DNA of 55,627 bases from Methylobacterium oxalidis (lineage in GTDB: Bacteria > Pseudomonadota > Alphaproteobacteria > Rhizobiales > Beijerinckiaceae), in NCBI RefSeq assembly GCF_007992195.1, contig NZ_BJZU01000092.1, positions 1 through 55,627 on the forward strand. The letters are read 5' to 3'. Of the stretch, positions 26,531 through 36,045 are shown piece after piece. The translations under genes were made by a program, and so were the position numbers. The number at the start of each line of letters is the position of its first letter. Positions within the stretch are counted from its first letter, which is position 1. The notes under the pieces were generated by a model. It saw nothing but the letters and a program-made list of their open reading frames with translations, was not told the origin of the DNA and did not search any database.

Positions 26531-27821
26531 AGGGCGATCACCGTGGACCTGCAGATGCAAGCACGAGCAACCCACCGAGGTGGGCAGATCAGTCTGAAGA
26601 ACCGATTTCGCGAAAATGTAATCAGCCCATTGGCTCTTTGGCAACTTAAATCAGCGTAATGTGCAGCGGTTCTTTCGGAAAATGCTAGTCTAATTGCGGT
26701 TTTGATCGAGTTATTGGTACAAATTGGAGATGAGTTGTAGCCAGCAAATAGCTGAATCTGCTCGAATATTTTTTCGTGGAGCCTGGTAGCTTACTAGGCG
26801 CGATCAGGGGCACTGAAAGTGCCGGTCCGCAAAAGTTCTCAGCAAAATCAGGCGGTTGGGACCACGCCGGTGGTACACACGGGTGGTACATATAGACCCG
26901 CGAATGTCCGGCCTCGGCCACTGCCGCCGGCTCTGAGCTGCTTTGTGCCCAAGATCGGCTTCGGCGTACCCTCTGCTGCCCTCACCGGATCTCACAAAGA
27001 GAGCGACGACAGGGACGCGCGTGTCAGTCAGCAGCGCGCTCCCGAGAAAGCCGCGAGAGAAATGACTTGGGTTCGTCAGAACAGGACACGTGGTTTGGTT
27101 ACAGGCACGCAATGACTCCGGCTTCGCACACGAATGCGACGCAGACCGGTTTATTGGCGGGCCGCCCTAAACCTGCAGAAAAATCACACTATTTCTTCGT
27201 AAATAAATACGAGTTATAGATAGAAGATAATATTCAGATCGGTTGATTGCTATTGTATGCGTAGCGGTTTGCAAATTGATTTCCGTGTCGATTACGTGGG
27301 CTGTCATTCTTGAAATCTAGAAGGGAGGTCCTCCTTGATGGCTGAAAAAAGTGACAACTTTATCGATCCGACTATAGGCGAAAAAATTCTTTGGTGAAGT
27401 TTGGGTGGTCAGAATATTATCGTGGTGGAATGGTCGACGGGAATTTCGGATGGCTCAAGGCTGCGAAAGGCGGGAAGGATGAGGGGCGTGGACACGACCC
27501 AGGTTGAAGTCCGCAAACTCCACCTTAGCCGCCGGCCCCGATGACCACCCCAATCCCCGCCGAAGCGGCCCCAGAAATTACACCTCGTCCGCGGACGCTA
27601 CCACAACAGAGTTGTTGTGAGATGGTCCTGCGAAGCTGTCAAACGACGAAGCTGCATAGGATTACTGCCTTGCAACGGGCAGATACCTTCGACGAGGACT
27701 TGAGCCGGACTCGCTGGTTGGCTAATCCGCAAAAACGTTGCGCCTCCCGAAGATCGGCACTGCCTCAGGCTGCGGACTGGATGGAGGAGCCGGTCGCGAA
27801 GGCCCTCGGCATCGAACTCAA
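26531..27821. other. AT-rich intergenic region upstream of the replication genes
   Basis: About 1,290 bases without a supported gene, noticeably more AT-rich than its surroundings at 26650-26800 and 27170-27420. It holds a direct repeat GGTGGTACA at 26869-26877 and 26882-26890 (13-base period) and a small dyad TCGTA-AATAAA-TACGA near 27198-27213. Position and composition make it a candidate promoter or replication-origin region for the primase/initiator operon, but only two repeats were seen, fewer than a usual iteron array. Confidence 0.4.
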
Positions 27822-28676
27822 TCAGGTTGGAGAGGCTCGGGTAATTTCTATCATTTCAATCTCGCCAACATGCGCGGCAGCGCAGGTGTCCCGGCTCACC
27901 GCACGTCCTCGCATGTAAGCTTGGGGGCTAGAACCGATCTCGGTGCGGAACGCGTACACGAAAGCCGAGGTCGAGCCGTAGCCGATCTCCATCGCCGTCT
28001 GCGTCACACCGAGGCCTCCGCCGAGCAGCTCGATCGCCTTGAACATTCGCAAGCGGCGACGCCAGGAGCGTAGGCTCATGCCCACCTCGGTCTCGAAACG
28101 GCGGGCCAAGGTCCGCCCAGACATTCCGAGTTCGCGGCCCCATGCCTCAGGACCGCGTGAGTCAGCCGGCTCTGTGTAGAGAGCCTCGCACAAACCAGAC
28201 AGAGGCCCTCCACGAGGCCAGGGCAGCGCGCTCGGCAAAGGGGACGTACGTCGGAGCTGATCGAGGATCAGAATAGTAACTCGGTTGGCATAGCCATCCT
28301 GGTCCTCCTGCCCCTCGATGTCCGCTGCTTCGACGATGAGGGCCTGAAGCAGCGGCGAAACACCAAACACCGTCGGGCTCTCTGGAAGGCCATGCCCGGC
28401 CTCGTGGGCGATCCACAGGCTCCGAAACTCCGCCCCGAGCAGCGAACCAACCCGGTGCCGCACGCCAGTCGGCAGCCACACGGCCTGTTCGGGCGAGATC
28501 ACGAAGGAGTGCGCTTCCGCCGTGACCGTCAGCACGCCCGAGATCGCGTAGACCACTTGGTTCCAGCGGTGGGAGTGGTCCGGGAAGTAGTGGCGCGCCG
28601 GGATGGACTGCGCTCGCACGGTCATGGGCCGCGGGGCCACCACTCCAGGTGGCGCCGTGATCGTTTCCCAGGTCAT
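27822..28676 (-). CDS. AraC-family transcriptional regulator with N-terminal cupin
   Basis: A 284-residue regulator. The N-terminal half is a cupin-like sensor (RHYFPDHSHRWNQVVYAISG, then SPEQAVWLPTGVRHRVG). The C-terminal 100 residues carry two helix-turn-helix units: GRELGMSGRTLARRFETEVG and a second with MEIGYGSTSAFVYAFRTEIG, followed by SPQAYMRGR, typical of the family. I start it at the ATG at 28676 (MTWETITAPPG); the longer frame to 28916 overlaps the divergent MFS gene. The divergent pairing suggests it controls that transporter. The inducer is unknown. Confidence 0.85.
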   Translation of the reverse strand: MTWETITAPPGVVAPRPMTVRAQSIPARHYFPDHSHRWNQVVYAISGVLTVTAEAHSFVISPEQAVWLPTGVRHRVGSLLGAEFRSLWIAHEAGHGLPESPTVFGVSPLLQALIVEAADIEGQEDQDGYANRVTILILDQLRRTSPLPSALPWPRGGPLSGLCEALYTEPADSRGPEAWGRELGMSGRTLARRFETEVGMSLRSWRRRLRMFKAIELLGGGLGVTQTAMEIGYGSTSAFVYAFRTEIGSSPQAYMRGRAVSRDTCAAAHVGEIEMIEITRASPT

Positions 28677-28688
28677 GCCGCCCTCCAC

Positions 28689-28737
28689 GTTGTCCGAAAT
28701 TCTACGCCGATTGGCTGATCGCCGAAATACGGACAAC
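28689..28737. promoter_or_regulatory. Inverted repeat between divergent regulator and transporter genes
   Basis: Two arms of 14 bases, GTTGTCCGAAATTC at 28689-28702 and its near inverse at 28724-28737 (GAAATACGGACAAC), matching at 12 of 14 positions with eight perfect outer bases. They are 21 bases apart in the 115-base gap between the AraC-type gene and the MFS gene, so they are a good candidate operator for that regulator. Confidence 0.55.
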
Positions 28738-28791
28738 GGGCGCTCGGGTATGCACGGCGGATCTGACGTTCCATTCCGCTTTGGAGATTCG

Positions 28792-30027
28792 ATGTCACCT
28801 GCTGCGGCCAGTTCGGCGATTGCATGCGCGCCCGCTCTCCCCGAGCGGTCCGGGATGGGAAATGTTCTGCGCCTGGCCATCGCGCAGGCGCTCGCCGGCG
28901 CAAATTCGACGGTCATTTACGCAACCGGCGCGGTCGTCGGTAACATGCTCGCGCCGAGCAAGGCGCTTGCGACGCTGCCCATCTCCATCTTCGTGGTGGG
29001 CATGGCTGCCTGCACCTTGCCGGCGGGCGCCATCGCCCACCGACACGGCCGCCGCGCCGCATTCCTGGCTGGCACGGGATGCGGGGTGCTGACTGGACTG
29101 TTGGCCACTCTCGCCGTTGTGCGAGCCTCCTTCTGGTTGTTCTGCGTGGCGATGTTCTTGGGCGGTGTTTACGCCGCCGTGGTCCTCTCCTTCCGCTTCG
29201 CTGCCGCAGATGGCGTCGCGCCAGAGCGGCGTCCACGGGCGCTGTCTGCCGTCATGGCGGGCGGCGTGCTCGCCGGAATCATCGGCCCGCAGCTTGTCAC
29301 CCACACCATGAACCTGTGGCCGCCCTACCTGTTCGCGGCCACCTTCCTGGCGCAAGCCGCGGTGGCAGCCGTGTCGGCTTTCGTCCTGCTCGGGGTTCGG
29401 CTGCCGATGCCGACCGCAGAGGAGATGTCCGGCGGGCGCCCGATCGGTTCGATCGTGCGTCAGCCCCGCTTCGTCACTGCGGTGATCTGTGGGGTCGTCT
29501 CCTACCTGCTCATGAACTTCCTCATGACGGCTGCCCCCTTGGCGATGCACCTGTGCGGCCTGCCGCAGGAGGATGCGAACCTCGGCCTGCAGTGGCACGT
29601 GATTGCGATGTATGCCCCAAGTTTCTTCACCGGGCGGCTGATCGCGCGCTTAGGCGCGCCTCGTGTGGTAGCGGCTGGATTGGTCTTGATCGCTGCCTCA
29701 GCGGTCGTTGGGCTGGCCGGCGTGGATGTGGCGCATTTCTGGTTGACCCTGATCCTGCTCGGCGTCGGCTGGAACTTCGGATTCGTCGGCGCCTCGGCCC
29801 TCGTGCTGGAATGCCAGCGTCCCGAGGAGCGGACGCGGGTGCAGTCGCTCAACGACTTCTTGGTGTTCGGCACGATGGCCGCGGGCTCGTTCTTCTCTGG
29901 GAGCCTGCTCGCGAGCCATGGCTGGGATGTCGTCCTCTGGGTGTCGTTCTTCCCGCTTGCGGCGGCTGTTGCCGCTCTCGCCTACGTGGCTGCCTCGCGT
30001 CCTGACCGGAGGACCGGCAGAGCCTGA
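28792..30027 (+). CDS. MFS transporter
   Basis: A 411-residue major facilitator with about 12 hydrophobic helices. The loop between helices 2 and 3 reads AHRHGRRAAFLAGTG, a variant of the MFS motif GxxxDRxGRR. Started at the ATG at 28792 (TTGGAGATTCG upstream); the open frame to 28603 runs through the regulator's promoter. It is divergent from an AraC-type regulator, a layout common for drug or metabolite efflux carriers. The substrate cannot be read from the sequence. Confidence 0.85.
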   Translation: MSPAAASSAIACAPALPERSGMGNVLRLAIAQALAGANSTVIYATGAVVGNMLAPSKALATLPISIFVVGMAACTLPAGAIAHRHGRRAAFLAGTGCGVLTGLLATLAVVRASFWLFCVAMFLGGVYAAVVLSFRFAAADGVAPERRPRALSAVMAGGVLAGIIGPQLVTHTMNLWPPYLFAATFLAQAAVAAVSAFVLLGVRLPMPTAEEMSGGRPIGSIVRQPRFVTAVICGVVSYLLMNFLMTAAPLAMHLCGLPQEDANLGLQWHVIAMYAPSFFTGRLIARLGAPRVVAAGLVLIAASAVVGLAGVDVAHFWLTLILLGVGWNFGFVGASALVLECQRPEERTRVQSLNDFLVFGTMAAGSFFSGSLLASHGWDVVLWVSFFPLAAAVAALAYVAASRPDRRTGRA

Positions 30028-30047
30028 CGCCCGACGAGGCGAGTTCA

Positions 30048-30620
30048 CTAACGATACAGGCTCAACTCAGGCCGTGGATCAGGGTAGAACCCCTCGCGGT
30101 TGGGCATGCGGACCTGCGGAAGGCTCGTTGCGTTCATCACCTCATCAGGCTTGATGACGCCACCTTCCGATAAGATGTAGGCGACGACAGAGTAGACTTG
30201 ATCGTCCGTGAGCGAGCCCGGAGCATTGAACGGCATGGCGCGCTTGACGTAATCGAACAGCGTCGTGGCATAGGGCCAGTAGCTTTCCGTCGTCTTGACG
30301 GGGTTGTTCGATGCCAAGCTTCCGCGGCCTCCGATCAGGCGGTCTGCGCCGATCCCTGGCGACATATTTCCCTGAAGCTTCTCTCCGTGGCAGGCTGCAC
30401 AGCTCTGCTGGAACACGACGGCCCCGTCCTGAGCCGTGCCGCGACCGGGTGGCAGACCGCGTCCGCTCGGCGGGATTGAGAAGTACGCACTGAGGTCAGC
30501 TTCGGAGGCAGGCGTGCCCACACCGAGCCGCGTGTCCGACACAGTCTGAGCCCATGCTCCGAACGGCGCCACCACGGCGGCTAGCACGGCGGCGAGACGG
30601 ACGAGATCAGGCGTGAACAT
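30048..30620 (-). CDS. Mono-haem cytochrome c, partner of the SoxC-like dehydrogenase
   Basis: A 190-residue exported cytochrome c. A signal peptide (LAAVLAAVVAPFGAWAQT) is followed by the haem site SCAACHGEKLQG; the distal Met is probably in AMPFNAPGSLTDDQVYSVVA, a standard cytochrome c ending. The ATG at 30620 overlaps the end of the soxC-like gene by 14 bases, with GGGGG upstream; a GTG at 30629 is an alternative. It should take electrons from sulfite oxidation to the respiratory chain. It is much shorter than the di-haem SoxD, so it is not a classical SoxD. Confidence 0.8.
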   Translation of the reverse strand: MFTPDLVRLAAVLAAVVAPFGAWAQTVSDTRLGVGTPASEADLSAYFSIPPSGRGLPPGRGTAQDGAVVFQQSCAACHGEKLQGNMSPGIGADRLIGGRGSLASNNPVKTTESYWPYATTLFDYVKRAMPFNAPGSLTDDQVYSVVAYILSEGGVIKPDEVMNATSLPQVRMPNREGFYPDPRPELSLYR

Positions 30621-31956
30621 TGCTGACACCCCCGTCGCTCGCGACCGCCCAGCTCTGGATCGCGTTCAGATGGTAGACTGAGGCTGACGGTCCGTGATCG
30701 CCACGGATGGCAATCAGCTCGGTGCGCGTCGGTTGGATGTACCCGGTCTCGTCCGTGCAACGGCTTTGCAGGATTGCGGGTTGGCCGTCCCAGGCCCACG
30801 GGAAGGTGAACCGGATTGTGCACATCGGCTCGGGCACGGAGTCGAGGCGGGCGGGGTACCAGGCCTTCCCCCCGTTCACCGAGACATCGACCGACTGGAC
30901 CCGCCCTCGTCCCGACCAGGCGAAGCCTGTTACGTTGTAGACGCCCGGACCTGGCAGACGCATCTCGCCCGATGGGAAGGTGATGACCGACTTCGCATCC
31001 ATGTCGAGCGTGAACAGACGCGCCCGACCGTCGCCCATCAGATCTGTATACTTCGAGGTCTCCTCGCGGGTCATGAACGGCTTGTCGCTGACCTCGAGGC
31101 GGCGCAGCCACTTGATGTGCGTGTTGCCCTCGTACCCGGGCAGCAGCAAGCGAACGGGATAGCCCTGCTCCGGCCGGATGGCCTCGCCGTTCTGGCCGTA
31201 GGCGATCATCGCGTCCTTGAGCATCTTCTCCATCGGGATCGACCGCGTCATCACGGCGGCGTCCGCACCCTCGGCCAGCACCCAGGCCGCGCCGTCCTGC
31301 AGCCCAACCTCGCGCGCCAGCGTCGAGAACAGCACGCCCGTCCACTCTGACGTGCTCAGGAGGCCATGGGTGCCCTGCACATTCTTGAGGGTCGGCTTCT
31401 TCCACTCGGTCAGGCTGTTGCCCGAGCACTCGATGAAGTGATTGCGCGTGACCGAGGGCAGGCGTTTGAGGTCCTCCATGCCAAAGCGCTTGGCCGTTCC
31501 CACCATCCCGTGCACGACAAGAGCGTGGCGGCTTGGATCGATGGTCGGGATCCCGCCGTGGTGCCGCTCGAAATGCAGGCCCGAGGGCGTGATGTTGCCA
31601 ACAAGCGCCGCCAGCGGCGTCAACGACCAGGACGTGTTCTCGTTTGGGGTGGGGTAACGGACGCGAACAGTCGTCTCGAACTGTGACCGCGAGCCGTAGC
31701 CGCCGTCAGCTCCGACCGCCCGACCCTGTTCCTTGGTGGGATCCGTCGGCACGTCAAACCACTGCGCACCGGCCGGTGCCTTCTCCGCTGCCTGCACGAC
31801 TCCTGTGCCGAGCGTGGCCGCGCCGCCTGCGGCGGTGCCCGCCGCAAACAGGAAGCGGCGCCGGTCCGGCCGGTGCAAAACGTTCATCCCTTCGCGACAC
31901 GGACAATCGTCCGTCGGATCGATGATGGAACTTGAAGGGTCGCCCGCAGCCGACAT
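30607..31956 (-). CDS. SoxC-like sulfite dehydrogenase, molybdopterin subunit
   Basis: A 449-residue molybdoenzyme of the sulfite oxidase family, closest to SoxC. Started at the ATG at 31956, eight bases after GGAGG. A Tat-type signal RPDRRRFLFAAGTAAGGAA lies near residue 30. The Mo-ligating cysteine is in NHFIECSGNSLTEW; other family segments are LLLPGYEGNTHIKWLRRLEV and the ending YHLNAIQSWAV. It likely oxidises sulfite, or a Sox-type bound sulfur, in the periplasm with the cytochrome encoded next. There are no soxYZ or soxAX genes in the window, which favours free sulfite from methanesulfonate. Confidence 0.85.
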   Translation of the reverse strand: MSAAGDPSSSIIDPTDDCPCREGMNVLHRPDRRRFLFAAGTAAGGAATLGTGVVQAAEKAPAGAQWFDVPTDPTKEQGRAVGADGGYGSRSQFETTVRVRYPTPNENTSWSLTPLAALVGNITPSGLHFERHHGGIPTIDPSRHALVVHGMVGTAKRFGMEDLKRLPSVTRNHFIECSGNSLTEWKKPTLKNVQGTHGLLSTSEWTGVLFSTLAREVGLQDGAAWVLAEGADAAVMTRSIPMEKMLKDAMIAYGQNGEAIRPEQGYPVRLLLPGYEGNTHIKWLRRLEVSDKPFMTREETSKYTDLMGDGRARLFTLDMDAKSVITFPSGEMRLPGPGVYNVTGFAWSGRGRVQSVDVSVNGGKAWYPARLDSVPEPMCTIRFTFPWAWDGQPAILQSRCTDETGYIQPTRTELIAIRGDHGPSASVYHLNAIQSWAVASDGGVSNVHA

Positions 31957-32158
31957 GTTTCCTCCATGTCCTTTGGTTGCCAACTGACGCTCGCCCGCCG
32001 GGGTCAGTAGCTCGTGATCCACTAATCGATACTAGCGCATCTGTGCCCGCGCGGCAGCTTTCCACTTCACGGTACGCAGTGGCACCCTGAATGGTGGCGC
32101 AAAGCTTGCCTCACCCAATCATTGTCCCACGCCTAACTAGGCCAGCGCGAAGGAGATC

Positions 32159-32488
32159 TCACCCAATTAGGGCAGCGCTTGTCGTGGTCGTCCGCAGGAT
32201 CGGCCTTTTGGGACCTCTCCCAACCCGATGCGCGCGAGCGAGCGCGGGAGCACGATCTGGCGGACTGCCACGGTCATGCAACGCACCCATTTCCACGAGG
32301 CGTGCACGTCCGGCCTCCGTGATAGACCACTCGATGCGGTCTTGCTGCTGAAGGATCGCCCCAGTGCGCGCTGCGAGTCCAAGCTTTTCCAAGCGGCGAG
32401 TTGCCGAATCTCGTGATCGGTAGCTGCGGGCATAGTCCGCGAGCAGACGTAGGCGGTAGAGTAAAAGTGGAGGTAGCTTGCCGCTCAT
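32159..32488 (-). CDS. Small winged-helix-like hypothetical protein
   Basis: A 109-residue basic protein. The first 70 residues look coded: KLPPLLLYRLRLLADYARSY, then SATRRLEKLGLAART and DRIEWSITEAGRARLVEM, a helix-strand pattern like a winged-helix DNA-binding domain of the MarR/PadR kind. The tail is less convincing. Weak AGG site upstream. It may be a regulator for the neighbouring genes, but the family is not certain. Confidence 0.4.
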   Translation of the reverse strand: MSGKLPPLLLYRLRLLADYARSYRSRDSATRRLEKLGLAARTGAILQQQDRIEWSITEAGRARLVEMGALHDRGSPPDRAPALARAHRVGRGPKRPILRTTTTSAALIG

Positions 32489-32660
32489 CACGCAACCTTT
32501 CTTCGCCTGAGTTTTTTGACCTCGACCGTGGTCGGAAGCTCAGGCATTTGCCTTGGGTTCGACGCTCCGTCTTTTTGATTGTTAGTTCTGAGAATGGTTG
32601 TCCGGACCCTGCCGCATGCGCTTCGTATCGATTGGCGATCACTTCGGACCAATCTGCTGA

Positions 32661-32918
32661 TCAGGCCCGGACCGTCGTGACGACCGGGCCAGCGCCAAGC
32701 AATGATGGCGTCATCGCAGGGGCATCGATGTGCGCTTGTTCGATGCCGTCGCAGGCTTTGCGGAGGATGGATCGAATCGTCTGGGCGCAGCGACCGCACC
32801 TCGGGCTACAGCCCAGACAGGCATAGACTTGCGCCGGAGTACGCGGACACGACGCGCTCCCCCGCACACAGGCGCGCACCTCACCATCCGAGAGCACGTT
32901 ACAAGAGCAGATGATCAT
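32661..32918 (-). CDS. bfd: Bacterioferritin-associated ferredoxin-like [2Fe-2S] protein
   Basis: An 85-residue protein with the BFD-type [2Fe-2S] domain: MIICSCNVLSDGEVRACV, then QVYACLGCSPRCGRCAQTIR. The cysteines at 4 and 6 and the pair in GCSPRCGRC form the cluster pattern. Bfd hands electrons to bacterioferritin to release stored iron. The last 30 residues are not part of the domain. No bacterioferritin gene is seen nearby. Presence beside iron-sulfur and haem enzymes is reasonable. Confidence 0.75.
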   Translation of the reverse strand: MIICSCNVLSDGEVRACVRGSASCPRTPAQVYACLGCSPRCGRCAQTIRSILRKACDGIEQAHIDAPAMTPSLLGAGPVVTTVRA

Positions 32919-33055
32919 CGATGGACCAGTCCTGAACAGTCATGCCGAGTGTTGTGGAGATAGAGAGGCGCAAAGCCCTGGAATACATTCCTGGTACACG
33001 TGACGATTAAATCTGGGCGGCCGAGACAGCGACGCTCCTCAGAACCCCGCGGCGG

Positions 33056-34111
33056 TCACACAAGCGCAAGGCCGACGGCAACGAACACAAGAATGAAGGC
33101 TGCGCTGCCGACGAGTGTCGCGATATGACGCCAGCCCAGCGACAGAACGGATCGCAGCGACGTGTTCAGCCCCAGTGCGGCGATGGCGAGCAAGAGCCCC
33201 CATGTTGAAAGTGAAACCAGTGCTGACTTGATGGGCTCGAAGACCGGTGCGATGGCCGGCGCGTTTTGCGCGATGCTGTTCACGACGCAGAGGGCGAGGA
33301 ATGCGAACGCAAACATCGGAACAGGAACCTTGCCGGTCTCCGATCCCATCCCTGCTTTCGAGAAATAAAATCCGACCGCCAGGACCACCGGCAGAAGGAG
33401 GAAGACCCGGAACAGCTTCACGATGACAGCGGCATTCCCTGCCTCATCGGAGATCGAGTATCCGGCCCCCACGACTTGAGCGACGTCGTGGATCGTGCCG
33501 CCGAGAAGGATGCCCACGGCTCGATCGGTGAAGCCGAACCCGTGCCCCAGGAGCGGATAGAGAAGCATGGCGACGGTGGCGAGCAGATTCACGCCGATGA
33601 CGACGAACGCGACATCGACATCCTTCTCTTTGTAGTTGGGCACCACGGTGGAGGTTGCCAGCGTGGCTGACGCTCCACAGACCGCCGTCGCCGCGCCCGC
33701 CAGAGCCGCATACATTGGCGACTGTCCGAACACCTTCGCGAGCGCAAACGACGAGACCATCGTGCCGGCCATGGCGAACACGACAACCAGGGCGGCTCCC
33801 AAGCCAAGATCGAAGATGTCGCCGAGAGCGATCTTGAGCCCGAGCAGGGCCACGGACCAGCGCAGCAGCACCTTCACGCAGAAGCGCATCCCCGGCTGGA
33901 ACAATGCGTGACTGGCTGAGCGGTGAAGGAGGATGCCGAGCAGCAGTGCGAGCACCATCGTCGGGAGTGGGAGCCCCTTCGGGAGCATCGGTTGAAGCCA
34001 GGTGCTGACGATCGCAATCGCGGCAGAAAAGATCAGGCCCGGAGCGATCTCATGGAAGACACCGAAATTCGGTGCTGCTCCGGAAGCTGCCGGCGTGGCA
34101 GAATTTGACAT
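33056..34111 (-). CDS. YeiH/UPF0324 family membrane protein
   Basis: A 351-residue polytopic membrane protein of the YeiH (UPF0324) family, some members of which are annotated as sulfate exporters. Signature segments are LRWSVALLGLKIALGDI, AGAATAVCGASATLATSTVV, LLGGTIHDVAQVVGAGYSI and KLFRVFLLLPVVLAVGF. About ten hydrophobic helices are visible. Started at the ATG at 34111 (GGGAGATCC upstream). It is divergent from msmA; export of sulfate or another anion made by the pathway would fit, but the substrate is not established for the family. Confidence 0.8.
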   Translation of the reverse strand: MSNSATPAASGAAPNFGVFHEIAPGLIFSAAIAIVSTWLQPMLPKGLPLPTMVLALLLGILLHRSASHALFQPGMRFCVKVLLRWSVALLGLKIALGDIFDLGLGAALVVVFAMAGTMVSSFALAKVFGQSPMYAALAGAATAVCGASATLATSTVVPNYKEKDVDVAFVVIGVNLLATVAMLLYPLLGHGFGFTDRAVGILLGGTIHDVAQVVGAGYSISDEAGNAAVIVKLFRVFLLLPVVLAVGFYFSKAGMGSETGKVPVPMFAFAFLALCVVNSIAQNAPAIAPVFEPIKSALVSLSTWGLLLAIAALGLNTSLRSVLSLGWRHIATLVGSAAFILVFVAVGLALV

Positions 34112-34797
34112 GCGCAGGATCTCCCAGAGGCCTGGGGCCATCCGATCCGGGTGCACTCCGAGACGACACCGCTGAACCAAATGGCCAATGTAGTGCAGGC
34201 GCGAAGGTCAAAACCGACGTGCCGCATGCCATTGCTAGCTGTGACGGGATCGAGCTTCTATTTGAGCGTCGCTCTTTGCTGATCGACAGTCTCTATCACC
34301 ACGCTGCGGCGTGAACCCCCGACCCTTCTGCGTGCGGCCCACCAGAATTCAGATTGTCATCGCCGGCCGTCGCATCGGCGCGCGCAGCTCAAAGGCTGTA
34401 GGCATCCGAACCCTAGTATTATCAAACGGTTGCGCTGTCCGGCCGCGTTCGGCGGCCGCGCCTTCACCCCCGGTTCGGATACGTTGGAGCGGCGCCGGCG
34501 GGCGGACGCAGACCCGCGCGAGGGCCTCTGGACGGCAGGTGCAGGCGCACCGAGGGCTATCGATCGATAGCGACTTTTAATTAGTCCGGCCCCAAACGCT
34601 GGGCCATCCTCACCTTCAGCGATGTCAGGAAACGTCCTGCACCGTTGTTGATCGGCGCCGGAGGCAGCGGCTTCCAGGCCAATCGATCTCTGACAGTGCG
34701 AAGTGTCCTGACTCGAAAATCTTCATCTGCCACGCGGGGTCGACTTCCTGTCGCCGCGCCAGGCCAAAGATGAGCGATAACCGCGAGGAGGAATTCG
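34112..34797. other. Divergent promoter region between yeiH-type gene and msmA
   Basis: About 690 bases without a supported gene between two divergent transcripts. It should contain the msm operon promoter and that of the yeiH-type gene. It ends with CGAGGAGGAATTCG, a strong ribosome-binding site for msmA. I did not find a convincing operator dyad. Confidence 0.45.
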
Positions 34798-36045
34798 ATG
34801 CCGGCCAGAAATTACAAGCAGTGGACCGCGAACCCACCCCTTCAGCAGGGCGAATGGATCGACAGCCGGCTCTACACAGACCAGGCGATCTTCGATGAAG
34901 AGCTGGAGAAAATCTTCAAGCGGACGTGGATTCCGGTTTGCCACGAGTCGGAGCTGCCGAAGCCCTACGATTTCCGCACCACCAGCATCGCCAACGAGCC
35001 GGTCATCGTCTGTCGCGGTCCCGACAACGTGGTGCGCGCCTTCCTCAACGTCTGCCCTCATCGCGGCATGATCATCGAGCGCCGGCCATCCGGGAGCTTC
35101 TACGAGGGGCAGCCCTCGGGCAACCCGAAGCGCATGACCTGCATGTTCCATGCCTGGCAGTTCGACATGAAGGGCAACTGCGTCTACGTCAGCCGCGAGA
35201 AAGAAGGATACCAGGACCGCCTCTGCAAGGAAGATGTGGGCTTACGCCGACTGCGTTGCGAGGTGAAGTTTGGCGGCTTCGTTTGGGTCAACTTGGCCGA
35301 CGACCCTGTGCCGCTGGAAGACTGGGCGGGAGCGCCGTTCGAATGTCTGCGCAAGACGCTCGACGCGGAGCCCATGGAGGTCTTCCACTACCACAAGGCT
35401 ATCGTCGACACGAACTACAAGCTCTGGCACGACACGAACTGTGAATTCTACCATGACTTCATGCACTATCATAACCGGGTGACCGGCTTCAACGATGCGT
35501 ACTTTGCCAGAAAGAACGAGTCGTTCGATCACGGGCACATTGTCGTCGGGACGTTCGAGGTGAACTACGACCAGTACGAGGGCTTCGAGAGCCGGGCTGG
35601 ACTGTCGTTCCCCCACCTGCCACCGAACCAGTGGTACATGATCGACCTCTTTCCGGGGATGAACTTCAATCTTCGCGGTTCGGCATTGCGCTGCGACGTC
35701 GTCACGCCGCTCGGCCCCAACAAGACGATGATCGAGTTCCGTGGAATCGGGCTGAAGCGCGACACGAAGGAGGAGCGCCAGACTCGGATCAACCACCACA
35801 ACTCGATCTGGGGGCCCTTCGGCCGAAACCTCCACGAGGATCTGATCGGGGTGCAGGGCCAGGGCACCACGATGCGGCCCGGCTCCGAGCCGCGGCGGAT
35901 CCTGCACGGCCGGCAGGAGAACCAGACCATCCACGACGAGAACGGCATGCGGCACTACTACGACGAGTGGGGTCGGTGGATGGATCGCCTGCCGAGCGAC
36001 CCGGCCAAGCCCTACATCGCGCCGACCGCCGTCGCGGCGGAGTAG
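34798..36045 (+). CDS. msmA: Methanesulfonate monooxygenase, hydroxylase large subunit
   Basis: A 415-residue Rieske oxygenase alpha subunit. The Rieske ligands are CPH near residue 85 and CMFH near 114, separated by 26 residues (C-X-H-X26-C-X2-H). This long spacing is the hallmark of MsmA, as ordinary ring-hydroxylating oxygenases have about 16-17. The mononuclear-iron region is DTNCEFYHDFMHYHNRVTGF. The length equals that known for MsmA. With NADH and electrons from MsmD and MsmC, the enzyme converts methanesulfonate to formaldehyde and sulfite. The gene opens a four-gene operon in the order msmA-msmB-msmC-msmD, each intact. Confidence 0.9.
   Translation: MPARNYKQWTANPPLQQGEWIDSRLYTDQAIFDEELEKIFKRTWIPVCHESELPKPYDFRTTSIANEPVIVCRGPDNVVRAFLNVCPHRGMIIERRPSGSFYEGQPSGNPKRMTCMFHAWQFDMKGNCVYVSREKEGYQDRLCKEDVGLRRLRCEVKFGGFVWVNLADDPVPLEDWAGAPFECLRKTLDAEPMEVFHYHKAIVDTNYKLWHDTNCEFYHDFMHYHNRVTGFNDAYFARKNESFDHGHIVVGTFEVNYDQYEGFESRAGLSFPHLPPNQWYMIDLFPGMNFNLRGSALRCDVVTPLGPNKTMIEFRGIGLKRDTKEERQTRINHHNSIWGPFGRNLHEDLIGVQGQGTTMRPGSEPRRILHGRQENQTIHDENGMRHYYDEWGRWMDRLPSDPAKPYIAPTAVAAE

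Noticed and set aside
26869..26890. Iteron array near the replication genes
   Set aside because: Only two copies of GGTGGTACA were found, which is too few to call an origin.
28795..29598. A 267-codon open frame antisense to the first MFS gene
   Set aside because: The translation is Gly/Arg/His-rich and has no motif, whereas the sense frame gives 12 membrane helices.
35242..35955. A 237-codon open frame antisense to msmA
   Set aside because: The sense frame is a clear Rieske oxygenase; the antisense composition is typical of shadows.
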